From Succinatimonas sp. CAG:777 (GTDB lineage: Bacteria; Pseudomonadota; Gammaproteobacteria; Enterobacterales; Succinivibrionaceae): a DNA stretch of 64,000 bases. Positions 1 through 8,783 of the stretch are shown one piece after another. Each line of letters opens with the position of its first letter. Position 1 is the first letter of the stretch. The notes under the pieces were generated by a model. That model was not told where the DNA came from and made no database searches. It saw only the letters and a list, made by a program, of their open reading frames with translations. The stretch covers positions 67,816-131,815 of the forward strand of contig HF987952.1 in assembly GCA_000431835.1 (NCBI GenBank). The letters are read 5' to 3'. The position numbers and the translations under genes were made by a program.

Positions 1-1241
1 GAAGTTGAATACATCATAAACGTCGTAAACCATCTTAATGCAGTCTGAAACTACGTCTAAGATCTGGCTGTCAGTACAGAAGATATGAGCATCATCCTGC
101 TCGAAACCTCTTACTCTTAATAGACCGTGTAATGAGCCTGATGGTTCGTTACGGTGATCTTTACCGAACTCAGCCATTCTAATAGGTAGGTCACGGTATG
201 AACGAGTACGTGAATTGAAGATCTGAATTGCACCAGGGCAGTTCATAGGCTTAATTGCGTAATCTCTGTTCTCTGACTTGGTGGTAAACATGTTCTCAGC
301 ATATTTATCCCAGTGACCAGATCTCTCCCACAATACTCTATCCATGATCTGTGGTGTATTAACCTCAATATAGTGATACTTGTGCAGCATCTCTCTCATG
401 AAGTTCTCAACAATACGGTAAATAGTCCAACCGTCGTTGTGCCAGAATACTAAACCAGGAGCTTCCTGCTGGAAGTGGAACAGGTCTAACTTCTTACCTA
501 AAACACGGTGATCACGCTTGGCAGCTTCTTCTCTACGCTTTAAGTAAGTCTTTAATTCATCCTTTGAAGCAAATGCACAGCCATAAATACGCTGTAACAT
601 CTTGTTCTTTGAATCACCACGCCAGTAAGCACCAGCAAAGTGAGTTAACTTGAAGTACTGGCAGAAGCCCATACGTGGAACATGAGGACCACGACACATG
701 TCAACGTACTCATTATGGTGGTATAGACCGATTGACTTATCTGACTTGTCGATATTCTCTTCTAAAATTAACTTCTTGTATGGCTCATTGCGAGACTCAA
801 AAGTGTCATAAGCTTTCTGCCAATCAACTACTTCCTTTACAACCTTGTAGTCTGTCTTAGCTAGCTCATGCATTCTCTTATCAAGAGCTTCAAGATCTTC
901 TGCAGTTAACTTGTGGTCAATATCAACATCGTAGTAGAAACCATTGTCGATAACAGGACCTATAGCCATCTGTGTATTTGGCCATAACTGCTTGATAGCG
1001 TGTCCTAACAAGTGGGCACATGAATGGCGAATGATTTCAATACCCTCTTTATCCTTAGGAGTAATAATTGAAACCTCAGCATCGTGATCAATTAAATCAC
1101 ATGCATCATGTAGTTGACCGTCAATCTTACCTGCAACACAGTTACGTGCTAAACCAGGACCAATTGCTGAAGCTAGATCATAAATGGAAATTGGCCTATC
1201 AAACTCTTTGATATCGCCGTTTGGAAGTGTAATTTTTGGCA
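1..1241 (-). CDS. thrS: Threonine--tRNA ligase (3' end outside window)
   Basis: This gene charges tRNA-Thr with threonine in the cytoplasm. Reading the minus strand from the ATG at 1241 gives 413 codons that run off the window edge, so the C-terminal third, including the anticodon-binding domain, is missing. The N-terminus (MPKITLPNGDIKEF) is a TGS domain; the HxxxH editing-site motif appears as HSCAHLLGHA, and the class II catalytic core includes the zinc-site region around MNCPGA and the motif 2 stretch with FGKDHRNEPSG. No internal stop or frameshift was seen. The E. coli neighbours downstream (infC, rpmI) cannot be checked here. A leader of roughly 165 nt with several hairpins precedes it. 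Identification is firm. Confidence 0.97.
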
Positions 1242-1443
1242 TTTTTTAACCTCGATGCATACCTTGCATCTCAAGGCTCCATAATAAAATATTGAAGTTA
1301 CTGTCCCCTGTAACTATCCTTGCACTACTCGACAAGGCCTTGCACAGAGCAACAACACACAGACTGTAAGCTCATATAAGAAATTTTGCTTAACCGGTCT
1401 GTAAACAGAGTGGATTATACTCTCTTTAAGAAAATGTGCGCAA
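1242..1443 (-). promoter_or_regulatory. thrS promoter and structured leader
   Basis: On the minus strand a TATAAT box (1414-1419) lies 18 nt from a TTGCGC box (1438-1443), giving a leader of about 165 nt before the thrS start. The leader can fold into small hairpins: CCTTG/CAAGG at 1262-1276 next to the start codon, and AGTTAC/GTAACT at 1296-1315. E. coli thrS is translationally repressed by its own product through a tRNA-like leader; a similar role here is inference only. The rest of the gap up to 1732 is A/T-rich with no recognisable feature. Confidence 0.45.
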
Positions 1444-1732
1444 TGGATAATTTTTACAAAAAAATATATGAAATAGCCAGTTACATACAGGTATGAAAAT
1501 ACATTAACTAATGTTCTACAAATAGTAGTCTGCTACATATAAAAACAGTTATAAGGGAAAATAGGTTGTATGCAAATTTATCAGTACTTTACAATTTCAA
1601 TACGCGATTTTTCTACCGCTCCTATAAATCAGTTGAAAAATAAAATGTTACTGTATATGTAAATCAAAATCATAAGGTATGTTTAAATAATCGTAACGAT
1701 ACAATTTTATAGTTATAGTAGTTAATTTTTTA

Positions 1733-1760
1733 TTGATTATTTAAAATTTCTTGATATAAT
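1733..1760 (+). promoter_or_regulatory. Promoter of tRNA-Val
   Basis: TTGATT at 1733-1738 and a perfect TATAAT at 1755-1760 are separated by 16 nt. The predicted transcript start is about 10 nt before the tRNA, as expected for a stable RNA gene. Confidence 0.7.
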
Positions 1761-1777
1761 ATGCAAACCTTTTTTAG

Positions 1778-1855
1778 GCGCCCTTAGCTCAGCTTGGTTA
1801 GAGCATCACCTTGACATGGTGGGGGTCGGTGGTTCGAGTCCACTAGGGCGCACCA
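1778..1855 (+). tRNA. tRNA-Val (anticodon GAC)
   Basis: A complete cloverleaf can be drawn: acceptor stem GCGCCCT pairing with AGGGCGC, D arm with GCTC/GAGC, anticodon stem TCACC/GGTGG around loop TTGACAT (anticodon GAC), a five-base variable loop, T arm with TTCGAGT, discriminator A and an encoded CCA end. It closely resembles E. coli valV/valW. It decodes GUC/GUU valine codons. A short open frame overlapping it is not a gene. Confidence 0.97.
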
Positions 1856-1863
1856 TAAAATTG

Positions 1864-1887
1864 GCAGTAGTGATACTGCTTTTTTTA
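1864..1887 (+). terminator. Terminator after tRNA-Val
   Basis: GCAGTA / TACTGC form a 6-bp stem with loop GTGA, followed directly by a run of eight T at 1880-1887. Confidence 0.75.
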
Positions 1888-2343
1888 TGCTCAAAAGCGA
1901 CCATATCAATATTCACTTCTATATTTTTTGTATTATATATAATACAATTCCGTTATCGTTTTAAAAAGCACATTTCTATACATCTTTTTGTGAACATTAT
2001 CCTTTTATTTATCTCATTTGTGCTAATAATTTTTTAAAATTTTTCTTGATCAGATTTTTTATGATTTACGTAACAAATTTCACATTTGTTTTATTGAGTT
2101 TTCTTTTAAAAACGACGATGTCATTTATACTTAACACATCAATAATAATTACTAATAACAAATTTTATAAATATTTAAGATTTCAAAACATATGAAAGCA
2201 AAGAATTTAACAAAAGCAAAATTCTGACGATATACTAACAAACGATAAGGCTTACTTTTATTAAGGCGAACTAAAAGTAACAAAGCCAATCTATCAAACC
2301 ACGATAATTAGGCTTTAGTTGCAATTTTCAGGACAATTCATTT
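1888..2343. other. Upstream region of the sugar-binding protein gene
   Basis: No gene is seen in these 456 A/T-rich bases. A 9-bp inverted repeat TTACTTTTA/TAAAAGTAA lies at 2252-2280, about 60 nt before the next start codon, and could be an operator or leader hairpin. A weak CRP-like site (CGTAA, six bases, TCACA) sits at 2069-2084. Both are suggestive only. Confidence 0.3.
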
Positions 2344-3387
2344 ATGAAAATTTTAAATTCATTTTTAAAAACATTGGGGTTATTAACCGCAGTTATCTCA
2401 GGATTATTGTTTTCATCAACCGTAGCCAACGCTTTTACAGTTGGAGTTGCTTTCCCAACACAAGATGACACTCGCTGGTACACAGAAGGCTTCATGCTAA
2501 ACAATAAGTTAAAAGCAGCCGGATTTAATACAGAGTTATTCTACGCAGGTGATCTTGACAATGGTCTTCAGTTAAAGCAACTAACAAGAATGCTCAACTC
2601 AAACGTTGATATTCTTGTTATTGCGTCAATAGATGGTTTCTCTTTAGTAGATACCTTAAAGCCAGCTCAAGATAAAAAGATCCCCATCATCGGTTATGAC
2701 CGCTTAATCATGAACACCGATGCTCCTACTTACTATGCTTCTGTTGACAGCGAAATGATTGGTGAGTTGCAAGGACAATATATTATTGATCAACTACAAC
2801 CTGGTAGTGGCAGCGTCAAGCAGATTGAGATTTTTACAGGATCTCCTGATGACAATAACGCTAGGATTTTCTATGAAGGAGCTATGAAAAAGCTAGGTGG
2901 ATTTATTGACCTTGGTTATATCACTGTAAAATCAGGTGAGGTAACGCAAAAGGATACCGCCATACAAAATTGGAGCCCAGATCTTGCAAATAAGCGCATG
3001 AATGATCTCTTAGATAAAGTAGGTTACGGTCCTAATGGTGAGAGACTGGATGCTATTTTAGCTCCTAGCGACGCTATCGCAGATGGTATTGTCTTTGCCT
3101 TAAAAAAAAGAGGATATACAGCTGACAATATGCCAAAGATCACCGGTTGTGACTCTACACCTGCTGCTTTAGAACGTATTCAAAAAGGTGAACAAGGCAT
3201 GACTATTTATAAATCAAATGAGCTTTGTGACACTGTCGTTCAGATGGTAAAAGATATCAGCCAAGGTAAACCAGTTGATGTAAATGACAACTTTACCTAT
3301 GACAATGGTTTTAAGATCATGGACTCTGTTCTGTGCAAACCTGAATTAGTTGATAACAGTAATGTAGATATTGTTAAAAACTATTAG
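2344..3387 (+). CDS. Periplasmic sugar-binding protein (ChvE/XylF type), ABC transporter
   Basis: The 347-residue product has a signal peptide ending near Ala30 (VANA) and then a family 2 periplasmic binding-protein fold. The sequence closely recalls ChvE and XylF: VGVAFPTQDDTRWYTEG near the start, LVIASIDG, IIGYDRLI, TGSPDDNNA and the QKGEQGMTIYK-type C-terminal stretch. The family delivers monosaccharides such as xylose, glucose, galactose or arabinose to a membrane ABC transporter and can also present sugar to chemoreceptors. No ATPase or permease gene follows; a terminator at 3431-3467 closes the unit and decayed sequence lies beyond. It is therefore an orphan here, either working with a transporter encoded elsewhere or left from a broken operon. 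Exact sugar is unknown. Confidence 0.88.
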   Translation: MKILNSFLKTLGLLTAVISGLLFSSTVANAFTVGVAFPTQDDTRWYTEGFMLNNKLKAAGFNTELFYAGDLDNGLQLKQLTRMLNSNVDILVIASIDGFSLVDTLKPAQDKKIPIIGYDRLIMNTDAPTYYASVDSEMIGELQGQYIIDQLQPGSGSVKQIEIFTGSPDDNNARIFYEGAMKKLGGFIDLGYITVKSGEVTQKDTAIQNWSPDLANKRMNDLLDKVGYGPNGERLDAILAPSDAIADGIVFALKKRGYTADNMPKITGCDSTPAALERIQKGEQGMTIYKSNELCDTVVQMVKDISQGKPVDVNDNFTYDNGFKIMDSVLCKPELVDNSNVDIVKNY

Positions 3388-3430
3388 GTCATCGATAATT
3401 CTTATACAGAAAAGTATCGAGTAAAAGTAC

Positions 3431-3467
3431 AAGCTCAATCTGAAAACAACAGATTGAGCTTCTTTTT
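3431..3467 (+). terminator. Terminator of the sugar-binding protein gene
   Basis: A perfect 12-bp stem (AAGCTCAATCTG with CAGATTGAGCTT), loop of 7, then CTTTTTG. This is a strong intrinsic terminator 43 nt after the stop codon. Confidence 0.85.
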
Positions 3468-3505
3468 GTAGCTTACTTTACTATCTTGTAGGACAACATT
3501 CTTTC

Positions 3506-3965
3506 CTACAGTTCATTTCCATTAGTGGCAATGACATTTTTATACCAGAAAGCAGAGTCTTTTAAGGTTCTCTTTTGAGTTCTTTAATCAACATAAATCA
3601 GACCAAATCTATACTTGTATCCTTCAGCCCACTCAAAGTTGTCCATGAGTTACCTGTAGTTATAGCCAATAACATCAACATCTTCATCTATTGACTTTTC
3701 TAAAGAAATCTAATTTCTCGGTTACTATCATCCACTCTTCTTCAGACATGAAATCCTCTGGGGCAATATTCATGTAAGAAACAGCGCGTAGAGTAATAGT
3801 ACCTTTAAACACAGGATCACACCGCTAGGCATCTGAGAATGGTCCCCTTCTATCAAAGAAGGTAAGCTCATAAGCTTTCTTGACTAATATTCAGTGTGCC
3901 TCGTAAGGGTAGCTGTTAGACTTTTTTAGATCTTCAAAACTTGCTTGATATTTAAGTGATGGTGA
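3506..3965 (-). pseudogene. Glycoside hydrolase family 1 remnant (6-phospho-beta-glucosidase-like)
   Basis: On the minus strand the piece LMDNFEWAEGYKYRFGLIYVD is the signature end of family 1 beta-glucosidases, followed in the same frame by a TAA where the family has an aromatic residue and then RTQKRTLKDSAFWYKNVI, the normal C-terminus. A second in-frame stop replaces the Trp/Ser just before LMDNF (reads YNYR-stop-LMDN). Further upstream, fragments such as PYEAH, AYELTFFD and NIAPEDFMSEEEW fit the middle of the family, but they lie in another frame and the stretch between is missing, so there is a deletion or frameshift as well. The enzyme would have cleaved beta-glucosides. It cannot be functional. 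Neighbouring decay suggests a lost sugar-utilisation locus. Confidence 0.75.
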
Positions 3966-4022
3966 GATCTTATTACTAGCTCATATTCTGACTTAAATCT
4001 TGTTGTAAAAGAAACTCAACCA

Positions 4023-4661
4023 TTACTTTTTCTTCTTGCAAAGAACCTCACATTCTTTATTTCTAAAAGAGATACCATATATGTAGATTGAAGATATGTC
4101 TTCATTCTCAAGATAAGGCTTTGCATAGTTTTTATCTTCAATTTGAGCTAAAGCCACTCTTGCTTTAGCTTTCTAACTCTCAGAGAGAGTGCAGGTCTTA
4201 ATCTCTATGATTACAACTTCATCTTGTTTATTTCTAAAGACAATATCTGCATAACCATCACCAGATTCATAGTTAGAATGGTATTCAGAGAAGAAGTTTA
4301 CAGAGCAGTTAGAGAACAAGCCATTTAAATAACCATGGTAGTAGTTCTCATGAGGAGCTTTTGTAGCATTATCTCTTATAGAAATATAGCTTTGTAACAG
4401 GTTATAGATAGTATCAGATGCAATCTCAGCCTTTCCTTCAAAGAGGTTATTAGCTAAAGTATCAGCAACACTGTTTGGTGCAATCTTTGTATTAAATCTG
4501 TTTTGAATGTTGTGTTCAAAACACTCAAGTATCTCTAGGTTAGGTATTTTTACAAAGATATCTTTATTGTTTTCTTTTGCTAATTCTTCTTTTTTAGTCT
4601 GTTCCCAATCTACTGTCAGATAACCTGTATGTAAGAGTTATGACCAGAAATCATTCAATCA
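4023..4661 (-). pseudogene. AAA-ATPase/PD-(D/E)XK nuclease family, C-terminal remnant
   Basis: The minus strand encodes about 210 residues very like the C-terminal third of the gene at 20009-21868: FWS-stop-LLHTGYLTVDWEQTKKEEL, KAPHENYYHGYLNG, SEYHSNYESGDGYADIVF, EVVIIEIKT and ALAQIEDKNYAKPY. It therefore carries the nuclease-like domain (Asp, then E-I-K) but no ATPase domain. In-frame stops interrupt it at least twice, at the TAA after FWS and a TAG after LSES. The N-terminal two thirds are absent. Like its relatives in this window it belongs to the PF09820/PF08011 type, whose function is not established. A dead copy. Confidence 0.75.
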
Positions 4662-4673
4662 CAGATTAACTCT

Positions 4674-4823
4674 TCAAAGTTCATCGAAGTTGCTAACAAA
4701 TCAAAGATCGACTTCTTTACAGGTTGCTATATTCAAGATCTGATGACAGCAAAAGATTTTGATAAAGATTTAAAGAAACTTGATGCCAGATGGAGTAGAG
4801 CTTTGGAGATGACAAGAAACTAA
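4674..4823 (+). pseudogene. Unidentified gene 3' remnant
   Basis: A 49-codon open stretch with no start codon ends in TAA and reads like a real protein end (FFTGCYIQDLMTAKDFDK, then KKLDARWSRALEMTRN). The charged, amphipathic end resembles the C-termini of some solute-binding proteins, but I cannot name the family. An 11-bp inverted repeat follows within 15 nt, as a terminator would. It abuts the nuclease remnant on the other strand, so it is probably the tail of a deleted gene. Confidence 0.35.
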
Positions 4824-4836
4824 CTTATCTAAAATC

Positions 4837-4863
4837 AGGTCACAGCAGGAGTTGCTGTGACCT
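4837..4863. repeat. Inverted repeat, terminator-like without T tract
   Basis: AGGTCACAGCA and TGCTGTGACCT pair perfectly (11 bp) around a 5-base loop. No T run follows on either strand. It probably ended transcription of the gene whose remnant precedes it. Confidence 0.5.
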
Positions 4864-5640
4864 AACCTTACAGGAATTACTGTTATTTCAGTGTCAGCCT
4901 AAAAGGTAGTGGACATAAAAATATAAAAACTCAACAAATAAAAACTAAACTTTGAAATCACATTGCAAAACTTCAATTCCATGAACCATTTCAATTCCAT
5001 GTTACTATCACTTTATGACTCAAATTAAATTTATGAGACTCTTTTCTGAAGACTGAAACTGACGACAATTAATGTCGACCTGTCTACAACGAACAACGCA
5101 TGATAGCAACTAGATAATGGTACCAGCTACATCAAAGCCTTAAAATTAACATATAACCATTTGATCAAAAAGAAAAATATTCACTCATTTTTCGTCATCA
5201 AATAATGTGAACTACAACAAATAAAATTATGAGTAACAGTAGTTTTTACTGATATTTTTAGAAATATGAGCAATTTCTTTGAAATATTGTCAAAGTTTGT
5301 AGTTCACAGTCACAGTTTTAATTTATCAAAATGAATAAACTTATCTTTAGTGATGATTGATGTATGAGCAAAAAGCAAATACATAATTATGGGATGTAAA
5401 ATTATCACTTCATATAAATATACCTTTTAAGGCTCTTTGTGGTCAATTGCCATGAAGAGCACTTTTCAAAAGGTATGTTACCTTGAAAGACACATCTTTT
5501 TCGTTTTCTACTTTTAGTTTTTATATATGATTTGACTGCGGACAAGATGCAGATCTGCATCCTTATATCGTTTGAGAAATAAAAAGACAACCTAATCTCC
5601 TAGATTGCCATTAACATGAGATTTAATCTTTAAGTTTTAA
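4864..5640. other. Long intergenic region, no gene recognised
   Basis: About 780 A/T-rich bases between the decayed sugar/ATPase remnants and manA. Open frames here, including one of 61 codons on the minus strand at 5405-5590, have no recognisable similarity, no good ribosome site and skewed composition. I regard the stretch as decayed or non-coding sequence. Confidence 0.4.
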
Positions 5641-6822
5641 TTACAGAGCAGAACTTGCCTTGTATAAAACTACGTCATTAACAGCTTCAATAGTGCAAGT
5701 CTCATTAGCTTTCTGTAATAAAGCCTTACCTTTACCGTAGTAACGGTTATTCTCATCTAACTTGAACTCACCACTTACTGCTAACCAGATACATGCACTC
5801 TTATCTTTAGGAACAGAGAACTTCTGATTTGGCTTTAATACATACTTAGTTAATCTGAAATCTTTAACTGGTACGTTGTACTCTTCACCGCCATCAGCTG
5901 TCTTTGCTGAAACTAAGGTCTTAGGAGTGATTTCTTCGAACTTAACAATCTTTAATAATTCTTTAACATCTACTAATTTAGGAGTTAAACCACCACGAAT
6001 TACGTTGTCTGAGTTAGCCATTAACTCAATGTTCTGACCTTCAAGATAAGCATGAGGAATACCAGCTCCCTGGAATACTACATCCCCCTCTTTAACGTAC
6101 ATTAAGTTCATTATAAGAACCATGATTAGACCAGCATCTAAGTTCTGTCCGCATTCACGAGCACGAAGACCTGCACGTACAATCCAGAATAGAGGATCAC
6201 GGCGAGAGATCTTTGAAGATTGATAATCGCCTTTGTTCTCATCTACTACTGGAGCTAAGATCTTATCTAAGGCTTCTTTTGATAAACCGAAGATATAGCC
6301 TACAAACTTGTTTAACCCATCTTCCGCATATTTCTTTGCAAGATCTTTTGTAGATGCAAAACGTGACAGATTCTTAATTGCTGTCTCTTTATGAGCAAAA
6401 CCGTGTAACAGATAGAAATCTGATAAAGCTAACATCAGCTCTGGCTTGTGGTTGTTATCTTTGTAGTTACGCAGATTTGCAGGAACATTATCACGCTCTT
6501 CTCTGTCGTATCCTGCTCTTGCCTGCTCTAGAGTTGGATGAACCTGAATAGATAAAGGCTCACGTACGTCTAATACCTTTAATAAGTATGGAAGTCTGTT
6601 TGCGTACTCTTTGCAAACCTCTTCACCTAAAACAGATTTAGGATCGTAATCAATAAACTCTGATAACTTCTTACCATTAGAAAGTGTTGCAGTTCCACAA
6701 GGATGCTCACCTAACCAGTACTCAGCGCTTGTTTTTCCCTCAGGAACTGAATCTAATAGCATAGGGATATAACAATAACCTCCCCAAGCATAATCTTTGA
6801 CAACACCCTTTAATTCAATCAT
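5641..6822 (-). CDS. manA: Mannose-6-phosphate isomerase, class I
   Basis: This cytoplasmic zinc enzyme interconverts mannose 6-phosphate and fructose 6-phosphate, linking mannose use and GDP-mannose synthesis to glycolysis. The 393-residue product has the family length and the metal ligands: Gln93 and His95 in SIQVHP, Glu128 in HKPEL and His257 in GIPHAY; the N-terminal YAWGG and the VIRGGLTPK signature around 275-283 are intact. The start is the ATG at 6822. It is transcribed alone, facing away from the LacI-type regulator at 7666, across an 840-bp gap. No frameshifts seen. Confidence 0.95.
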   Translation of the reverse strand: MIELKGVVKDYAWGGYCYIPMLLDSVPEGKTSAEYWLGEHPCGTATLSNGKKLSEFIDYDPKSVLGEEVCKEYANRLPYLLKVLDVREPLSIQVHPTLEQARAGYDREERDNVPANLRNYKDNNHKPELMLALSDFYLLHGFAHKETAIKNLSRFASTKDLAKKYAEDGLNKFVGYIFGLSKEALDKILAPVVDENKGDYQSSKISRRDPLFWIVRAGLRARECGQNLDAGLIMVLIMNLMYVKEGDVVFQGAGIPHAYLEGQNIELMANSDNVIRGGLTPKLVDVKELLKIVKFEEITPKTLVSAKTADGGEEYNVPVKDFRLTKYVLKPNQKFSVPKDKSACIWLAVSGEFKLDENNRYYGKGKALLQKANETCTIEAVNDVVLYKASSAL

Positions 6823-7017
6823 TTTGACCTCTATTTATTTTCTAGATTTAAAAAAACTAGTTTTAAGTTAATTGTATTTTATAAAAATACCGACACAACT
6901 GTTGTTATTAAATTATTTAAACAGTTTTAAACTCACATAAGTTTTCCTACTGCTCTTGAGACAGAGACTCAAGATGTAAGCTGCTTGTAGTTTGTTCATT
7001 CTCACAATGACAGATAG

Positions 7018-7317
7018 TTGTACGAATCTCATCACTACATCTTTGATACAATTCAACTTCAAGACCAGCAGCATTGCTGTGACGAAAAACATTTAGCTTC
7101 AATCTTTGGATTGAACTCTATGGCATACAACATTCTGTCTTTAACCAGACAGGATTTATCTAAACACACTGGAGTTAAACACCGCAATAAAGAAACAGCT
7201 AAGAGAGCAAAGCTACTAAAGTCCTACAACAACGTGTTTTCAACATTCAAAGGTATTCCTCTTCTGACTTTAAATTACCTGTTTAAGTTTCTGGAAACGC
7301 CTCCTTTAGAGAGTTAA
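7018..7317 (+). pseudogene. Possible transposase C-terminal remnant
   Basis: A 99-codon open frame lies in the gap between manA and the LacI-type gene. The middle (FGLNSMAYNILSLTRQDL, then KHRNKETAKRAKLL) has the flavour of the C-terminal part of DDE transposases, but there is no catalytic region, no ribosome site and no inverted repeats that I can see. I cannot assign a family. The rest of the gap (6823-7017 and 7318-7560) holds nothing recognisable. Confidence 0.25.
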
Positions 7318-7560
7318 CTCCTTACTTAACATCAATACAGGCGATGTTGAGATACACAGTGCATATTCCTATTGCAACTCTGACAAATTTCCTTTTAGAA
7401 GATATATAAATTCACTGATTTTAAAGAGCATCATGCAAGGCTTAGATTCAGGATCTTATTAACTGTTTTGACGACAAACGAGCCATCAATTTATTTGAGA
7501 TTGATCGGCTTTATTTGGTTGCCGTAAATCAAAATATTCCTTAGATCATTAGGGTTAATT

Positions 7561-7665
7561 TTTCAGAAACTTATATTTTTTAGGCGATGTATGGTACCAT
7601 TTATCCGATCGTTACGGTTATATAAACAATAAGCAATTTATTAGTAACATTTTCAGAAATTTATT
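7561..7665 (+). promoter_or_regulatory. Upstream region of the LacI-family gene with a palindrome
   Basis: A perfect 10-bp palindrome ATGGTACCAT lies at 7591-7600, 66 nt before the start codon, in an A/T-rich region with possible -10 boxes (TATATT at 7572, TTATAT at 7618). An autoregulatory operator is plausible for this regulator class, but LacI-family sites usually have a central CG, so this is tentative. Confidence 0.3.
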
Positions 7666-8670
7666 ATGGCAGTTACATTAAAGACCATCGCTGAATATAC
7701 AGGGCTCTCAGTTACTACTGTATCAAGAGCCTTAAAAGACGGCGACGATGTTAAGCAACCTACAATCGATAAGGTTAAAGCTGCAGCAAAAAAATTAGGT
7801 TATGCACCAAATCTTCAGGGGCTGAGCTTAAAAACAGGTATTAACTACAATCTTGTTGCAGTTCTTCCAATGTTAAAGAGTGGTGATATCGTTGGTGATA
7901 TGGGCTCTCTACCTTTAATTTCAGGACTCACCTCAGGTCTTGTTGGCACTCCTTATAACCTCTCAGTAGTTCCAATGCTACCGGGACAGGATCCTCTAGA
8001 ACCAGTAAAGTATGCTGTTGAAAGACGTTTAGCTGGCGGCATTATCATCAATGCGACCAAGACTAGAGATGAGAGAGTAACTTATCTACAGGAGCATAAG
8101 GTTCCATTTATTACCTTTGGTCAAACCGAAATGAGTATTGACCATGCTTTTGCTGATATTGATAACTACGATATCGGCTATAAAGCAGCTTCTTACCTGT
8201 TCCAAAAAGGCTGTAAGCGCATCTTAATGATCTCATCATCAGCTGAATATACCAATGCTTGTCATAAGTACTATGGTGTTAAAAGAGCAGCAATGGAGTA
8301 CGGTATAGATTTTGATAGAGACAGAGATATTGTCTATGACTACTCTGTTCAAACAAACTACAGAAAACTCTTCTGTGACATCATGTCAAAAACTAATCAT
8401 CCAGATGGTATCTTCTGTGGTTCTGAGATTTCATCATTAGGTTGTGTAGCTGGTGTTGCTGATGCAGGTTTAGTAGTTAACAAGGATGTTTATGTAATTA
8501 ACATAGAAACCAGTGATTTACCTGCTTTCTATCAACCACCTATACCAGGATTAAGACAGAACTTCCATTCAATTGGTACAGTATTATCTAAGTACTTAAT
8601 TAAACTTATTGAAGGTGAAGATCCTAAGAAGTTACAATTCTTAGAAAAAGCTACTTTCTATCCAAGATAG
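7666..8670 (+). CDS. LacI-family transcriptional regulator
   Basis: The 334-residue protein begins with the LacI helix-turn-helix (TLKTIAEYTGLSVTTVSRAL, residues 4-23) and hinge region (KAAAKKLGYAPN), then a periplasmic-binding-protein-like effector domain. These repressors bind operator DNA and release it, or gain affinity, on binding a sugar or sugar phosphate. The effector is not evident. The gene stands alone between manA (divergent) and purF (convergent); by position it could act on manA or on the orphan sugar-binding gene further upstream, but no operator links them. The phrase VAVLPMLKSG and the missing acidic sugar-binding residues do not point to a specific subfamily. Confidence 0.9.
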   Translation: MAVTLKTIAEYTGLSVTTVSRALKDGDDVKQPTIDKVKAAAKKLGYAPNLQGLSLKTGINYNLVAVLPMLKSGDIVGDMGSLPLISGLTSGLVGTPYNLSVVPMLPGQDPLEPVKYAVERRLAGGIIINATKTRDERVTYLQEHKVPFITFGQTEMSIDHAFADIDNYDIGYKAASYLFQKGCKRILMISSSAEYTNACHKYYGVKRAAMEYGIDFDRDRDIVYDYSVQTNYRKLFCDIMSKTNHPDGIFCGSEISSLGCVAGVADAGLVVNKDVYVINIETSDLPAFYQPPIPGLRQNFHSIGTVLSKYLIKLIEGEDPKKLQFLEKATFYPR

Positions 8671-8710
8671 AGTAAACTTTTACATCAATTATCCGAAATG
8701 GCAAGTTAAA

Positions 8711-8764
8711 AACCTAAACTCCGCAGATCATAGTTACTAATCTTTGATCTGCAGAATTTAGGTT
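8711..8764. terminator. Bidirectional terminator between LacI-type gene and purF
   Basis: A long inverted repeat, AACCTAAACTCCGCAGATCA pairing with its near-perfect complement ending at 8764, sits between the two convergent genes. Stem is about 18 bp with one mismatch region and a 14-base loop. It probably ends transcription from both sides. Confidence 0.7.
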
Positions 8765-8783
8765 GTAAATAATAAAGTTATAG

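Noticed and set aside
1816..2037. 73-codon open frame overlapping tRNA-Val
   Set aside because: It begins inside the tRNA, runs through its terminator and has the Phe/Ile-rich composition of A/T-rich non-coding sequence.
5405..5590. 61-codon minus-strand frame upstream of the manA 3' end
   Set aside because: Lys/Arg/Ser-rich with no similarity and no ribosome site.
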